In this document: positions 48,321-60,250 of the stretch, one piece after another
Position numbering within the stretch: position 1 is the stretch's first letter
Layout: each line of letters starts with the position of its first letter
DNA from: Paralvinella palmiformis
Lineage: Eukaryota > Annelida > Polychaeta > Terebellida > Alvinellidae
Assembly (NCBI GenBank): GCA_025642065.1
Contig: JAODUP010001209.1
Coordinates: forward strand, 1-64,000
Length of the DNA: 64,000 nt
Reading direction: 5' to 3'
Notes under the pieces: generated by a model
Databases searched by the model: none
What the model was told of the DNA's origin: nothing
What the model saw: only the letters and a program-made list of their open reading frames with translations
Translations under genes and position numbers: made by a program

Positions 48321-48554
48321 TTGAGACCACATCCATAACGAACATTCTAACTCGGTAATTCCTTTGTCTAGATTAGCTTCAATTGAAAAGAGATACCCAT
48401 CCATTCTCTTCGTCATTTTCTGTACTTTTCTTTTCCCTATCTTGAAAATGTCGCAGTGCTGTTGGCTATTATTTAGTTCACGTTCTTTAAATTTTATGAG
48501 TTCTCGGGAGCGATTAATTTCTGTCTTGCACATGCGCATGGCGGCCATATCCAA
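48321..48554 (-). CDS. Weak candidate small open frame, lysine/glutamate-rich
   Basis: 78 codons on the minus strand. The middle is charged and helix-prone (ELIKFKERELNN, KRKVQKMTKRMDG), as for a short coiled coil. The start lies in ATGGCGGCCATGCGCATG, a CG-rich word unusual for the window. There is no recognised family and no flanking exons that I can identify. It could be a lone exon, a retroelement scrap or chance. Confidence 0.2.
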
Positions 48555-48599
48555 ATTAATTTTTGTAATAGTGCTAATCTAATAGCAAATGGCTAGGAT

Positions 48600-49165
48600 A
48601 ACATAGTATGAGAAATAATAAAGTCTAATGTAGTTTCTCTATTTTCGTTTGAGTTTTTATAACTTAACCCTCAACATAGTTAAGAAATTTCCCATTTAGT
48701 TGCCGGTAATCACAAGTGGATGCTTATTCAGTTGTGTAACCGTGATTTGAATAACAACTTTTGTCATTTCTATTTTGCGTCATTTGTATAAGTTTGTATA
48801 CATCTTTATGACGTTCTCAATCGGCATAAATTATTTATTATCCTTAATCACCGATCGTTAAAACGCTAATTTTTAATTGTATGCAAATCTTTTTTTATTA
48901 CACGACGTTGACGATACAAGATTCAGAAGCTACGAAAAGCCACTCATACTTAATGCAATATCACCTTTGATGCGAGTTATTAGTTATTATGTAGGAGAAC
49001 GATCTTTGCATTTTTGAGGAAAGTAGTCACATTTATCTAGCATAGAAGTCACTAAACAAGAAATACAATGCCCTGGTAAAAAGAGCTAAACATCACCAGC
49101 CTTAGAAATCGATGAGAACAATGCTGGCGAGCGAATGCTAACATACACACTATAAACGTTTAACA
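48600..49165. other. No gene seen
   Basis: AT-rich. It may hold decayed downstream sequence of the Jockey-like LINE. Confidence 0.45.
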
Positions 49166-49169
49166 AAAG

Positions 49170-50470
49170 ATGATGCTTACTGGGACAAAACTACATCTTA
49201 ACCCTGAATATTCTCCTCTTTCTAGCGTTATTCTTGATACGTTTATATCCCCATAGAATAGTGTGAGCATTCATATCTCTAACTATAACACATGTTGAAG
49301 AAAGTTAGTCAAACTTTATTTCTATTGAATTAAGTAGCGATATTGGAAGTAAATAAATTGAACAGAATATTATTGTTTTGTGATTGGAAATAGATACAGC
49401 CTTTGTCTGCAAAGTTATATTAAAATAATTTTGACGGTTTATGATATTTTACTCACCAGTAGGTTTACCATTGATGGCTTCAGAATACTGCTTATATGTA
49501 GAATATTTATAGAAGTCGAGTGATTTTGTTTGATCAACAAAGGGTTCTTGTATACATATTTCTAAGGGGTTATATTTGAGCATAAACATTTTTATTTCGC
49601 CTACATTCTGGCAAAAATCTCTAAAATTCCATTTTATAATTGCGTCTATCATTGAGGCTTAGCCGTTGTTAAGAAGATGATCCCTGGTTCAGTGTATAAT
49701 CAAGCTATAAGTCCATTTCTTCATTATTCAGCATATCCTTTAATGTATCTAACCTGATCTGTTCAACAAGATGGTCCTCCGAATCCTTTTTGGGGACGAT
49801 TATAATGTATTGCTTTCTATTTTGATTTCTTTTGAACGACAGGTTTTAATAACATTTGAGGCTTTTATTTTGTAACTATTGATTTAGCTTGGTTTATCAT
49901 AAGCAAACTTGGGGGCTTTGTGGTTATGGTGTTTGTTCTGTTTTGTGTAGATAGAGCCTCATGTGGATTTTCGTCCGTTTGCACTTCAATAGATTTATAT
50001 TAGTAGGGCTTCCGGGCAAGTAATCATCGTATGGGTGTCGATAGTACGTGTGTCTCATAGTGTCACAGGCTTGGCCACCATGGCATAACCTTTATCAAAA
50101 GGAAGTGTTGTCTGGCCTGTACAAACGATAATCTTTTATACATTTAATGCGCTAAATCCCCTTTTCTTTTTTGCGGGGGACATAGGACAAACTTAGGAGT
50201 AAGTATTAGGCACTCCTTTACAATTTACACAACACTGACGTGCTTCACAGGATCAGTATTAAGATCAGTATCATTATGATTGTCTGTACCACATCGGGCA
50301 TATGTGAGCATCCTCCTGCAGTTATTCGTATGGTGTCCAAATGCGTGACATACAAAGAACCTCATGGGATTGGGAATGTGTCTTTCCACGTGGATATTTA
50401 AATATGACAATTTGATAACATCTACTCTTATGGTTGATCGGAGTAGATGATTTGAATGGTACATTTTGTT
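49170..50470 (-). pseudogene. Jockey-like non-LTR retrotransposon relic (ORF1 gag and ORF2 endonuclease)
   Basis: Minus strand. ORF1 remains (50,464 to about 50,040) hold ERHIPNPMRFFVCHAFGHH, then NNCRRMLTYARC and VNCKGVPNTYS: the CCHC zinc-knuckle region of Jockey-type gag proteins. The first Cys of each knuckle is lost (FxxC, YxxC). ORF2 starts near 49,652 with IIKWNFRDFCQNVGEIK, YNPLEICIQEPF (catalytic Glu of the apurinic endonuclease retained) and FYKYSTYKQYS. After frameshifts come KTIIFCSIYLLP and RDMNAHTILWG (compare GDFNAH--WG). No reverse transcriptase follows, so the copy is truncated. The gag-then-endonuclease order on one strand supports a single element. Confidence 0.8.
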
Positions 50471-51275
50471 TACCTCGAATAGAACTTGTCTAGAACGTAA
50501 TCAAATCACATATTTAACTACTCTTGACAAACCTTGCATTCCATTACTAGTAATAGCGGCTTGCAGTTGATACCACTCACTGCATCATAGTCCAAATCTA
50601 CCTCTTCTCTTGTTCACTTTTATTCACTTTTGTTGGCTAGATGAAAAGCATAATCCACTCAACCACCCGAGGCAACATCATCCTTTAGGTTTAATCCATC
50701 ACCCACTGCCTTCTGGTAAATGAGGATTTAATGACCAAGATCTCAAAACAACCACGTCTGGGGTAAAACGTGAGCCGATTGGTCAGATCTAGCGTTTCTG
50801 ACCTTCCGTTTTAAAGATAATTAGCGTGAAATTAGTGTGTTGGGGTGTTTCCAAAGCTCAACTACCAGGACACACTCTTCCCCTCTACAGATTGCAACCC
50901 GCGGCAAACAGGTTGCCCCTTTTAGTCGCCTTATAGGACGGATGAATAGGACAATCTTACGGAAATAAATGAATAACAAGAAAGCAAAGGGTTGACTTTG
51001 CCTAGAAAACATCCCAGAAAAATAGAAGTCGATATGCTTTATTAAATCAATTCAGATTCCACATCTGAATTCCATAAATTAGTATCGATATTGGCGCTAC
51101 CTAGAGAAAGGTAAATATAAGTTTTACATTTCAATTTTAGTCCACGTACATGACAAATAAAAACCGCCACGTCAGGTTTGAAGTCTTAATATTACCTCCG
51201 TATATGGGATTTTACTCTACGGAAGCGTTAATTGGACTTATATCCAGTCAGTTTCAATAATAAGCTCACGCACTC
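50471..51275. other. No gene seen; GC-richer patch near 50,860-50,970
   Basis: 50,860-50,970 (CCCGCGGCAAACAGGTTGCCCC, GTCGCCTTATAGGACGG) is GC-richer and looks like part of an interspersed repeat, but no second copy lies in the window. Confidence 0.4.
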
Positions 51276-51279
51276 CTGT

Positions 51280-51345
<66 letters not shown>
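51280..51345. repeat. (AAT)n microsatellite
   Basis: About 22 perfect units. It could be the tail of a lost LINE fragment. Confidence 0.97.
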
Positions 51346-51346
<1 letters not shown>

Positions 51347-51834
51347 TATCCTGTATACCCTCACTAACTCGTCAACAAAATTGCACACTAATTAATTAAA
51401 TTCATTTTCCAATCGATGAAACAAGTATATTTCTTCGCGATTTTCTTATCAGTTGTCATCAAATCAATCTAACTTGTGACATTCATGTCTTTAATAAACG
51501 ACACAAATCTTGTCAAAGGTCACACGCACTGCTGGGTCCGGACCAATAACAAGAGTATAATTAAAATGGTCATGACGAAGTTTTAGTATTTGAACAGATC
51601 ATTTTGTAAACAAAATAATTCGTACTAAACTTATTCAAAACCAAGCAATGTTGTATCCTGTAACATACAAATTAGATGTTAGAGCATAGGTATTACTGAT
51701 TCAAATCCGTCATATACTTTACTATATTCGTAATGACTGATCTTATGTCTTAGATATTTATCAGATTGTAAGTTGTTAGTCTACAAATTGCTAGATATAA
51801 GATTAGTGTCGCCATAGTTTGGTATTTTGCACAT
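51346..51834. other. No gene seen
   Basis: AT-rich interval without a supported feature. Confidence 0.5.
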
Positions 51835-53345
51835 TTGACATAGATCCTTTTTTTTCTCGAATACACACACTTCTTTCTGTCTTCTGTTTCTTTGGGGGTG
51901 TTCTACAAATGGATGTTCTCTTGTTCCTCTTCTTGCAATTGGCCATTTCGACAAATGTGGAGTAATAATTAAGATTACCTTTCGATCAAAGTCTCAACAA
52001 TTGACATATGTATGTGATTCAATACAAATAAAGAGCATTCGCATACTCCCTTACTTAGATTAATCTGAACACAACACGGTAAGTGAAAGCAGTAATTTGT
52101 TATCGTAATAATTTTAATGACACCAGAACTTTACACCGAACTATACATAAATCTAATATAGATCTCATTAAGACATAATTTACCCATCTTTTCGATGAAT
52201 ATCTGGTGGTCTTGATTGATGGCTACATGCAAAATTGTCTAGAATCGTGCGTCAAATGTTGTATTGACAGGGCTCTGGATCTTCCACATAAGTAATCCTT
52301 CATGTGTCACTATGCAATCGTCAAACCGATATTTCATGAATACAGCTCCGTGTGTGGACTATTTCCGATGGCTCTGAGGCCAGTGACGCTCTTGTCTTGG
52401 ACTGGTGCTAGTCATGATGTTATCAGAGAGGATCTTGGTGCGTCCGAAGATCAATAATAGGTAATGGCCCTGCCTTGAATACGCTATCTGGCTTAGCTTA
52501 ATACCTTATGACATCGGTTATTCATCTTTAAAGTTATAATTGCTAATAACTCATTCATTTGTTTATTGGAAGTTGGTCGATTTATAATAGATTATAAATG
52601 GAACGCTTTATAAATACCCTCAAATTGCCTCTCCAGATTGGTTGTCTGATTCGTTGATAGGTTGGGTTGTCTCGATTCTCCCAACCACATCTTCTGCCAG
52701 AGGTTTGACATCAATGGAACATAGGCAATGTATCAATTCATGTCATATATTATCATATTTCACATACTTGCGCAAGACTTCATATAATTTGCGTTATATC
52801 GTGTTGTGTTGTGGCGAGTCGTGCCATTTTATATGACAACTTATAATGTCACCCGGTATGTTACATGCCAAATCACATTTTGTCATATACCAGCATCTCA
52901 TATGAAATCATCTGAGATTATTTTGTGATATATTGTTCTATATTTTAATTATATTTTATAGTACGTCATAGTTCCTTGTAGTGAGTAATATCGTTTTCTT
53001 TTGTATATTGTTGTAGTGTGAGTTATTGTGATGTTTTTTATTTTTTGAAAATATGTATGACTTATGAATATGATGTATCTTATTCTTCAATGTAACCCTT
53101 TATTATCATTTCTAATTAAATACCTTTCATCTAAGCCTACGTGGCGATTCACTAAATATAGTAAAGAAAGCAAATCAGGATTTGTTACTTTGATCTTAAG
53201 CTACTATATTATCTAACGGTATAATTGGAGTGTCGTGTTAACGTTTTTATTGTGTTTCTGTACTGATATTTATGCATGACTACAGTGGGTTTTATTTATA
53301 TCTCATTGGTGAGTAATTACGTTGTCAGTATAAAGGTTGTAAAGG
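51835..53345 (+). repeat. G5 composite repeat, copy 4 (right half)
   Basis: Block order as in copy 3: TTGTTCCTCTTCTTGCAATTGG, AAAGAGCATTCGCATA (also at 11,094), CAGTGACGCTCTTGTCTTGGACTGG, ATACGCTATCTGGCTTAGCTTAA, a TATG-rich block C (52,735-53,000), then block D with GTAACCCTTTATTATCATTTCTAATTAAA (also near 29,025). Confidence 0.85.
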
Positions 53346-53582
53346 TTTGTATTTCCATGTATGTTTATCTGTCTGTGTATGTGAGTGTACATGCATGTAT
53401 GTGTCTTTCTGTCTCTCGGTGTTTATATGCGTGTTGGTATGTGTGTGCGTGCGTGTGCTTGTGTGTGAACATGTGACGGTGTTAAACCTACATACTGCTA
53501 TTAATTCCATTACTACTACTACTAATATTACTACTACTAAAAAATAATAATAACAATACAAAATAAAAAATAATAATAATAA
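53346..53582. repeat. G5 tail: decayed GT, then (ACT)n, then (AAT)n
   Basis: Decayed GT-rich 53,350-53,480, ACT 53,511-53,540, AAT/AAC 53,541-53,582. Same order as after copy 3. Confidence 0.9.
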
Positions 53583-54083
53583 CGCCAATATTATTGCAAG
53601 GAGATATTCAAAATAACATGTTACCCAAAATTAAATTATATATCTTTAATTTATCTGTTAATAAGGCATAGAATGACACTGAAAACTTGGTCGTTCACTT
53701 ATTATAAGAATAGTCTTATATAGATACATAGATGGGATTTTCCTGCTTCAAAGCCAAATTCATCCTTATTTTCTGTTTCGTACCTTTCTTTCTGAAGTAG
53801 ATATAGTGCGCGATCTCGTTCAGTTTCATTATTTCTCCTCATTGCTGTATCTTAATTCAATGTTCCATAACATTTTTGCTCAGCTGTTTCACGGCGAATC
53901 GAGGTGATCTTCATAAACAATCCTGTATTGTGATTGACTATATACCTCCTTTACCTGAGTTAAGGTGCGTTTATGAATATCTCTCCATCGATTGTATTTA
54001 TCGATTTGGTCAATTATATGTATGAGTATCCGTTCCTTTATCCTTTTCGTTATTTCACACATACCGATAAAGTATTAGAGCTG

Positions 54084-54085
<2 letters not shown>
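53583..54085. other. No gene seen
   Basis: Weak resemblance to the sequence after the G5 copy 3 tail (AAGGAGATATTC against AAGGAGCTATTC). Otherwise featureless. Confidence 0.45.
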
Positions 54086-54087
<2 letters not shown>

Positions 54088-54138
<51 letters not shown>

Positions 54139-54256
54139 TGTGTGTATATATGTGACCATGTGTATGTGTATGTATGTATGTGTGTGTGTGTGTGTGTATG
54201 TGCATGTGTATGCGTGTGCGGGTATATGTATGTATATATGTGTGTGTATGTGTGTT
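54088..54256. repeat. (TA)n then (GT)n at the left end of F1
   Basis: TA to 54,135, then a GT-rich tract with TATG variants. It directly precedes TTTTAGCTGTGTATAATAAGG, the left end of F1. Confidence 0.95.
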
Positions 54257-55408
54257 TTAGCTGTGTATAATAAGGCACAGGCACAGAGAATCTCGAACCG
54301 TGAATTCAAACTCTGGACGTTTCTTCAGGGGACTGAATCCAGAGTGGCGACTTTTCTTGCTGGGACATTTGCACTGTCTCACCAGTTCCTAAGCCGCCAA
54401 GCAAAAACAAAAAGTGAATCATACAGTGGTTGAGAAATCTCCTCCCCCACCACTCACAGGGGAGCAATACGGAAAGATGGAGCGAAATATCCTGAGGGTG
54501 GCCAGAGTGTTTTACGTCCTCAGGGGGTCAGCCACCCACGATGTTGTGAGCCGAGAAATTAATCTCTAGAAAAGTTTCGACCTCTTGCGGGGTTCGAACC
54601 TGTGAACGTTGGCACCAAGTGCCGGGTGCTTAACCGCTAGGCCACGGAGCTCACTACTGTTTCTTTCTTCAAAGCAATACTATATAAACTATATAACCCA
54701 ATTGTCACTGTCTTCAAAGATCGGTTTTTACAACTGGCAGGCGTCACGAAGTGACTACTATTAAAACTGTTTAGCTTAATTGCTATTAAAAGACTGGCAT
54801 CTGCGCTGAAGTAGACAGTAAGAGCGCGTCATAGCTTCGGTACTGTTTGAACTATGTTATCATTTTCAAACCTGACCTATTGTCTGCTATTCTAACTATT
54901 GTAGTAATAAAGTTCTTAAATGTTATTTATGACAAACAGATTAGAGCTAATCTTGAATGCCATAATACAAACTGGACATAACTGGATCTAGGAAAGATAA
55001 TTTTATTCTCACATACAACCAAGGTGAATTTTATATGCAACTAAAATTGTTATATAAAACACATCAACCGCGCAAGCTGTGTCCAATGCCACCGCTCGAG
55101 ATGCGATACAGTGTTTCTATTCCTGAGTCAGAAGTACGTATAATGCTTTAAGAGCGTACTGTGCCTGGTACAGTCATTTAAATGCTGGATAACCAGGTCA
55201 GACACCTAAACGGCGTGCCTCCAAAGACGCAAATAGTACATGGAATATACAGCTCTAGATCAACTTTTCTTGAATGCGGGGACCGGGAAATATAGTCTCC
55301 ACGCATAGAAAACGGAACTTTCTCAACTGCAGCAAAATATGCCTTGTGATATTTGCTGGGGGGTCAAATACCTCATAAGCGTATATGCGAATAAAACAGA
55401 ATGATACA
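54251..55408 (+). repeat. F1 repeat, longest copy, interrupted by SINE-I
   Basis: Left module TTTTAGCTGTGTATAATAAGG to TTGCTGGGACA (shared with 59,861-60,000). SINE-I interrupts at 54,425. The region from CTTTCTTCAAAGCAATA onward (shared with 15.2-16.1 kb inverted) leads into the ~600-bp core, and the copy ends GTATATGCGAATAAAACAG plus GT. About 110 bp present in the 15-kb copy is missing at the SINE-I position. Confidence 0.88.
54425..54655 (-). mobile_element. SINE-I, inverted, internally deleted
   Basis: Matches 40,725-41,083, but lacks about 70 bp at the 3' (tail) end and has an internal deletion between CCTCAGGGGG and TCAGCCACCCACG. It keeps the head with the B box. No target duplication is visible. 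Loss of tail plus missing F1 sequence suggests a later deletion across the junction. Confidence 0.88.
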
Positions 55409-55410
55409 TG

Positions 55411-55483
<73 letters not shown>

Positions 55484-55500
55484 TGTGAGTGTGCGTGTGA
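55411..55500. repeat. (GT)n microsatellite at the right end of F1
   Basis: About 70 bp of perfect GT then GAGTGTGAGTGTGCGTG. Same position relative to F1 as the CA run at 15,171 (inverted). Confidence 0.97.
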
Positions 55501-56175
55501 TGTTCCCCAGTATAGTTTTTCACTTGTTGGAAGACACATTCGCTTACTACCAAGCTCTATGTGGGCATAACCATGACGGGTCACCTGCTTCAGAAAAGAG
55601 GCAGGTAATTTAAGCGGACATCTGCCAGTTAATTGCCAAACGATAGAGTGGTATACCAGGATTGCATTAATAGATACCCGCGTTAACTGCGAGTGTCATT
55701 CTAATGCAGCGCGTTATTATCCATCTCCCGAAGCGGGGATCATGTCGCCTCCCTTTTCTGAGTTTTAGCAGCGAAGCAAAAAATTATTAAATTTAACAAA
55801 CGTTTAACATCTTCGAGATGGATGGCTAATATCAATAACCAAATTAGATCGTAAACTGTTTACATTTAGTGATATAAAAAATAAAAAATAAATAAACATG
55901 AAAAGTAAAATATCCTGTAATGGTTGTATTGTTATTGTTGGTATGGTGTTGTTGTATGTATAATGTTTGGTTTAGGTAATATATACCTTCATTGCCGTAT
56001 AAGCAGCTGGAACAATAGCAACACCACCAGCAACCATGACAACAACAAGAAAAGGAACAGCTTCAACAATAACAACAATTACTACAATGTTTTTAGGAAA
56101 TATAACCTTTTACGTCATTATGTTAATTGATCCGTTCAGATTAATAGGTGCCTTTTCGTCTCATTTATCTGTGGG
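55501..56175. other. No gene seen; GC-richer patch 55,530-55,760
   Basis: 55,530-55,760 contains CG-containing words (TACCCGCGTTAACTGCG, CTCCCGAAGCGGGGATC) and could be a fragment of an unrecognised repeat. The rest is AT-rich with an AAC-rich stretch at 56,015-56,090. Confidence 0.4.
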
Positions 56176-56770
56176 AATATTTTTCTCCCTGTCTATCTCA
56201 ATGATTGAATCAATGATTCAATAACTGACCCAATGCCCCACTCAACGACTCCCTCATTCAATGACTCACTGAATCACTCACTCAATGATTCATCCAAATT
56301 ACTCACTCGCTGAGTCACTCACTGAATCACTGAATCACTTACTGAATCACTCATTGAATCATTCACTGATCCACTGACTGACTCTCTCACTCATTCACTC
56401 ATTCACTCACTCACTCACTAATCCACTCATTCACCAACTCACCAATTCGCCAACTCACTAACTCACTTACTCACTCACCCACACACTTACTCAATCACTC
56501 GGTCATTCACCCATTTAACCACTGACTCACTCACACTCTCACTCAATAACTCTCTCACTCACTAATACATGCATACACCCACTCAATCACTCAATTATCC
56601 TCTTCCCCACTCGATCTGTCAATGACTTAGTCACTCACTCACAAACTAACTCTGTCACTCACTTAAGCATTCACTCACCCATTCTCCCAATCACTCACCA
56701 ATCGAATCAAACTTTCACCTACGCACTCACTCACTCATTCACTCATTCACTCTTTTCTTTACTCGCTCAC
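56176..56770. repeat. Degenerate TCAC/TCAT tetranucleotide minisatellite
   Basis: About 590 bp of variants of CACTCACTCAATGACTCA without a fixed longer period. It resembles the left half of the 32.2-kb array but does not switch strand. Confidence 0.92.
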
Positions 56771-57250
56771 CTATGGATAGTTCCTTTTAAGTACAAGTAA
56801 GGTGATATAAAAGAGATCAGTAGTTTGGAGATGACCCCGATTCACTCTGAAACAGATAAGCAAACGTGATAGCTAATATTGACTCCAGCAATGTCTGGAA
56901 ATTATAACACCGAACCATATCATGAACTATTAGTACTTCAGAAACAAAAGTAGCGAAAGGAAGAGAAAAATTATAGAGTTGGCTATGAAGCGGTAAATCT
57001 TCATATGTTAGTCTAACTAAGATTCTTCTTATATCAAATGGCTTATATTAAATACAACCTGTTTGTCATGATACAGGACTGAATAAGTCAAATTGCTTAG
57101 AACAATGTCGTTTTATGTCTGATTAACAGATTAATTAAAGTAACATAATACATTTTGAGTCCCTTGCTATTTTCATCCATGAATGCAAATATCGTGATGC
57201 TAAAAGTTTGGATTAAATGTACAATGCCTTGATTGTATCCTTGAAATAAA
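56771..57250. other. No gene seen
   Basis: AT-rich interval without a supported feature. Confidence 0.5.
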
Positions 57251-57255
57251 ATTGT

Positions 57256-57256
57256 C

Positions 57257-57287
<31 letters not shown>

Positions 57288-57460
57288 GTAGTAGTAGTAG
57301 TAGTAGTAGTAGCAGTAGTAGTAGCAGTAGTAGTAGCAGTAGTAGTAGTAGTAGTAGTTGTAGTAGTATATAACTTTAGCAGAGACACGCACTATGACAC
57401 GCGTACGCACACACACACGCACACACACTCACATACACAAATACACACACATACACAAAA
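57256..57460. repeat. G5 tail, inverted: (ATT)n, (AGT)n, then CA-rich
   Basis: ATT 57,256-57,288, AGT/AGC 57,289-57,368, CA-rich 57,408-57,460. On the minus strand this reads GT-rich, ACT, AAT, the same order as after copies 3 and 4. Confidence 0.92.
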
Positions 57461-57479
57461 ATTAAATCCTTAACCTCAC

Positions 57480-58810
57480 GCCAGCAAATAATCATATGTA
57501 ATCGCTCACAACTAATATGCCAATGAAACGATTATAGTCATACAAATATCAGAACAGAGGCATTATAGAAATGTTAACTATTATATGGAAACTAAACCTA
57601 GATTATATTGTGGTATTTGGTGCAACTAATAAATACCTATGTTTTAAAATTATATACAATAATTCTACGTTTAGGTTAGTTTAAGATTAAACGTCTTTAA
57701 TTAGAAGTGACAACAAGGAGTTACGATGAAGTTAAAGATATACAACTTTAATGACTTATACCTCAAAGACAAATGTTTTATTTGAGGTTTGAATCGGAGG
57801 CATTCAAAACAAGAGGCTTGGTAAGTTAACTTTAAATATTATATTAGTTATTATGCACGACGGAAATATAATATATAGTACATGTATTATTTAACAAATC
57901 AGTACCAAGAAAATATAATAATACAATACAATACAAAACGGTATATAATAATACAATAGTTCAATGCATTACGATGTTACAAAACTAAATTGAAATTATA
58001 AAGCATTGTATTAAAAAATTAATATTAGATAATCTGATATTACATCATGTTATAAGATATAATGCTATTCGACATGTTATCTCATGCCGGGAGAAAAACT
58101 AAAAAATTGATCCCATCACAACATAACATGATGTAACGCAAAATATATGTTGTAATCCAGAATGATGTGAAATATATAATGATATAACATGTGAGTTAGT
58201 ACATGAAAATAGCTTACATAATATAATATAACATACCATAACATAACATATATTAAAACGTACCACAATATCATGTGATGTGACGTAAGACAACGTAACA
58301 TAACAGAACATAATATAACATAAAGCCAGAGAGAGATTTAGATTGTTTGTGTTTCATTGATAACACACCTCGTGCTGACTAACTGGTGCAGGTAATGGAA
58401 ACAAATCACCATATCAATAAATGCATTTAAAAAGGGTATATCTGGAAATAAACACGTTGAATTTATAAAGCGTCCCATTTATGAAACACCCTAGGTCTTT
58501 TAAGTTCCAATAAGCATATATTTAAGTTACTGGCAAACATTAATGTCATAACCAGTTAAGCTGTGCTAGATAGCATATTCAAAGCACGGTCCATGTTTGC
58601 GATGTGGCTGTCACCTTTCTAACACTATCATGGCCAGTGTCAACCCAAGACATCACTTGCTTCAGAGCCGTAAGAAACAATTCTTAAATATAGCTTTATT
58701 CAATAACGATGCGCTTGACGATTTATACTGACATGTGAATGACTATCCAGAGCCCATCAATACATCGTCTTCACATACTACTCTAGACCATTTCGGATGT
58801 TGCCACCAAT
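57480..58810 (-). repeat. G5 composite repeat, copy 5 (right half), inverted
   Basis: Minus strand: block B with CAATCATACATTCATTGAAAG and CAGAGCCGTAAGAAACAATTC (58.66-58.83 kb), GTTGACACTGGCCATGATAGTG, and TTTATAAAGCGTCCCATTTA. Then comes the TATG-rich block C (58.32-58.01 kb) and block D. It ends at the microsatellite tail at 57.46 kb. Confidence 0.8.
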
Positions 58811-59824
58811 CAACGCAATCATACATTCATTGAAAGGGTGGGTACACTGTGTACTACTGACAGTTATATTATATTAAAACTGTGCATTCGAGAAAACGAG
58901 TGAAATCTGGAAACTTCAGTTGTCACCAATAACAGAATATAGCAACATTGTAATGTTATATCTAGCAATCTGTAGATTAACTACTTACTATCAGATATAT
59001 ATCTAAAATTACAAGATTAAACATTAGGAATAATGTAAGGTATTTGTTTTGTAAAATAGAAACTCTTACTGATGGGTGATCTTCTAGGCAAACATTTCAC
59101 AAACATATCAAATTTGAAGCAAATGTTTTATATCTACGATGCAATGATTTAACACCTAATTTGTATGCTACATGATACAAACTTATTTGGTTATGAAAAG
59201 GTTTAGTCAAATTGTTTTGTTTGTAAAATGATCTGTTGAAATACTAAAACCCTCTTGGTACATCACTGCTGTCATGTCCATTACAATTATACTGCTGCCA
59301 ATTTATAACAACATTATGAAGTCATATTATTGTTTGATCAATTGGCTCACTTATTTATTGAATTAGTTTGGGATATTGTTGATGAGTTAGTGAATGTAGT
59401 ATACACGAGTGGTTGAGTTTATAATGGAAAGTTACTCTGATCACATCTCGGGATAAGGCCAAATGGTGTTTCCCAGAGTAACATCCATTAAACACAGATA
59501 ATATTAAGTTTCGAAATCAAACGTGGCGGTATTCATTGGTCGTCGGTATTCATCAACTCAGCGAGGTCTGAAAAAGTTTCATATTACACATTATCCTTGT
59601 GATGTTTATTCTCCTATTTAGTCTTCTGAGTGGACAAAAGTGGCTGAAAAATGGCAGCATATTACATTTTGCCAAAATACTCATATGTGAGAGTCATATC
59701 TGGTATGAACGAAGAACCAAGTATGTTGCATCATATACAACTAACCAATTTGGATCAAACAGCTACCCTAGAAGATATTGGATTCATAAGAACAAAATAC
59801 TTGTAAAGGTCTAGATAAGTATTG

Positions 59825-59825
<1 letters not shown>
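58811..59825. other. No gene seen
   Basis: AT-rich. The 71-codon frame at 59,599-59,814 has no recognisable domain. Confidence 0.5.

Positions 59826-59860
<35 letters not shown>
59826..59860. repeat. (TA)n microsatellite
   Basis: TA run directly left of an F1 end module, as at 54.1 kb. Confidence 0.95.
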
Positions 59861-59861
<1 letters not shown>

Positions 59862-60000
59862 GTGTGTTTTAGCTGTGTATAATAAGGCACATGCACAGAG
59901 AATCTCGAACCGTGAATTCAAACTCTGGACGTTTCTTCAGGAGACTGAATCCAGAGTGGCGACTTTTATTGCTGAGACATGTATAATGTCTACCAGTCCT
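59861..60000 (+). repeat. F1 left-end module, solo
   Basis: About 140 bp nearly identical to 54,249-54,390 (AGCTGTGTATAATAAGGCAC, TCTCGAACCGTGAATTC, GACTGAATCCAGAGTGGCGAC). It ends GTCTACCAGTCCT and then passes into another TA/GT array. The rest of F1 is absent. Confidence 0.9.
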
Positions 60001-60006
60001 GTGTGT

Positions 60007-60007
<1 letters not shown>

Positions 60008-60090
<83 letters not shown>

Positions 60091-60250
60091 TGTATGTATG
60101 TATGTATGTATGTATGTATGTATGTATGTATGTATGTAGTATGTATGTATGTTGTATGATGTATGTATGTGTATATGTATATATGTATATTGTATGTATG
60201 TATGTATGTATGTATGTATGTATGTATGTATGTATGTATGTATGTATGTA
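60008..60250. repeat. (TA)n-(GT)n-(TATG)n compound array
   Basis: TA to 60,065, GT to 60,090, TATG tetranucleotide to 60,250 with ATGTTGTATGATG interruptions. Confidence 0.97.

Noticed and set aside
50821..51012. 63-codon minus-strand open frame possibly part of the Jockey-like ORF1
   Set aside because: No zinc-knuckle or gag motif is visible. It lies upstream of the recognised ORF1 part and could equally be an unrelated repeat.
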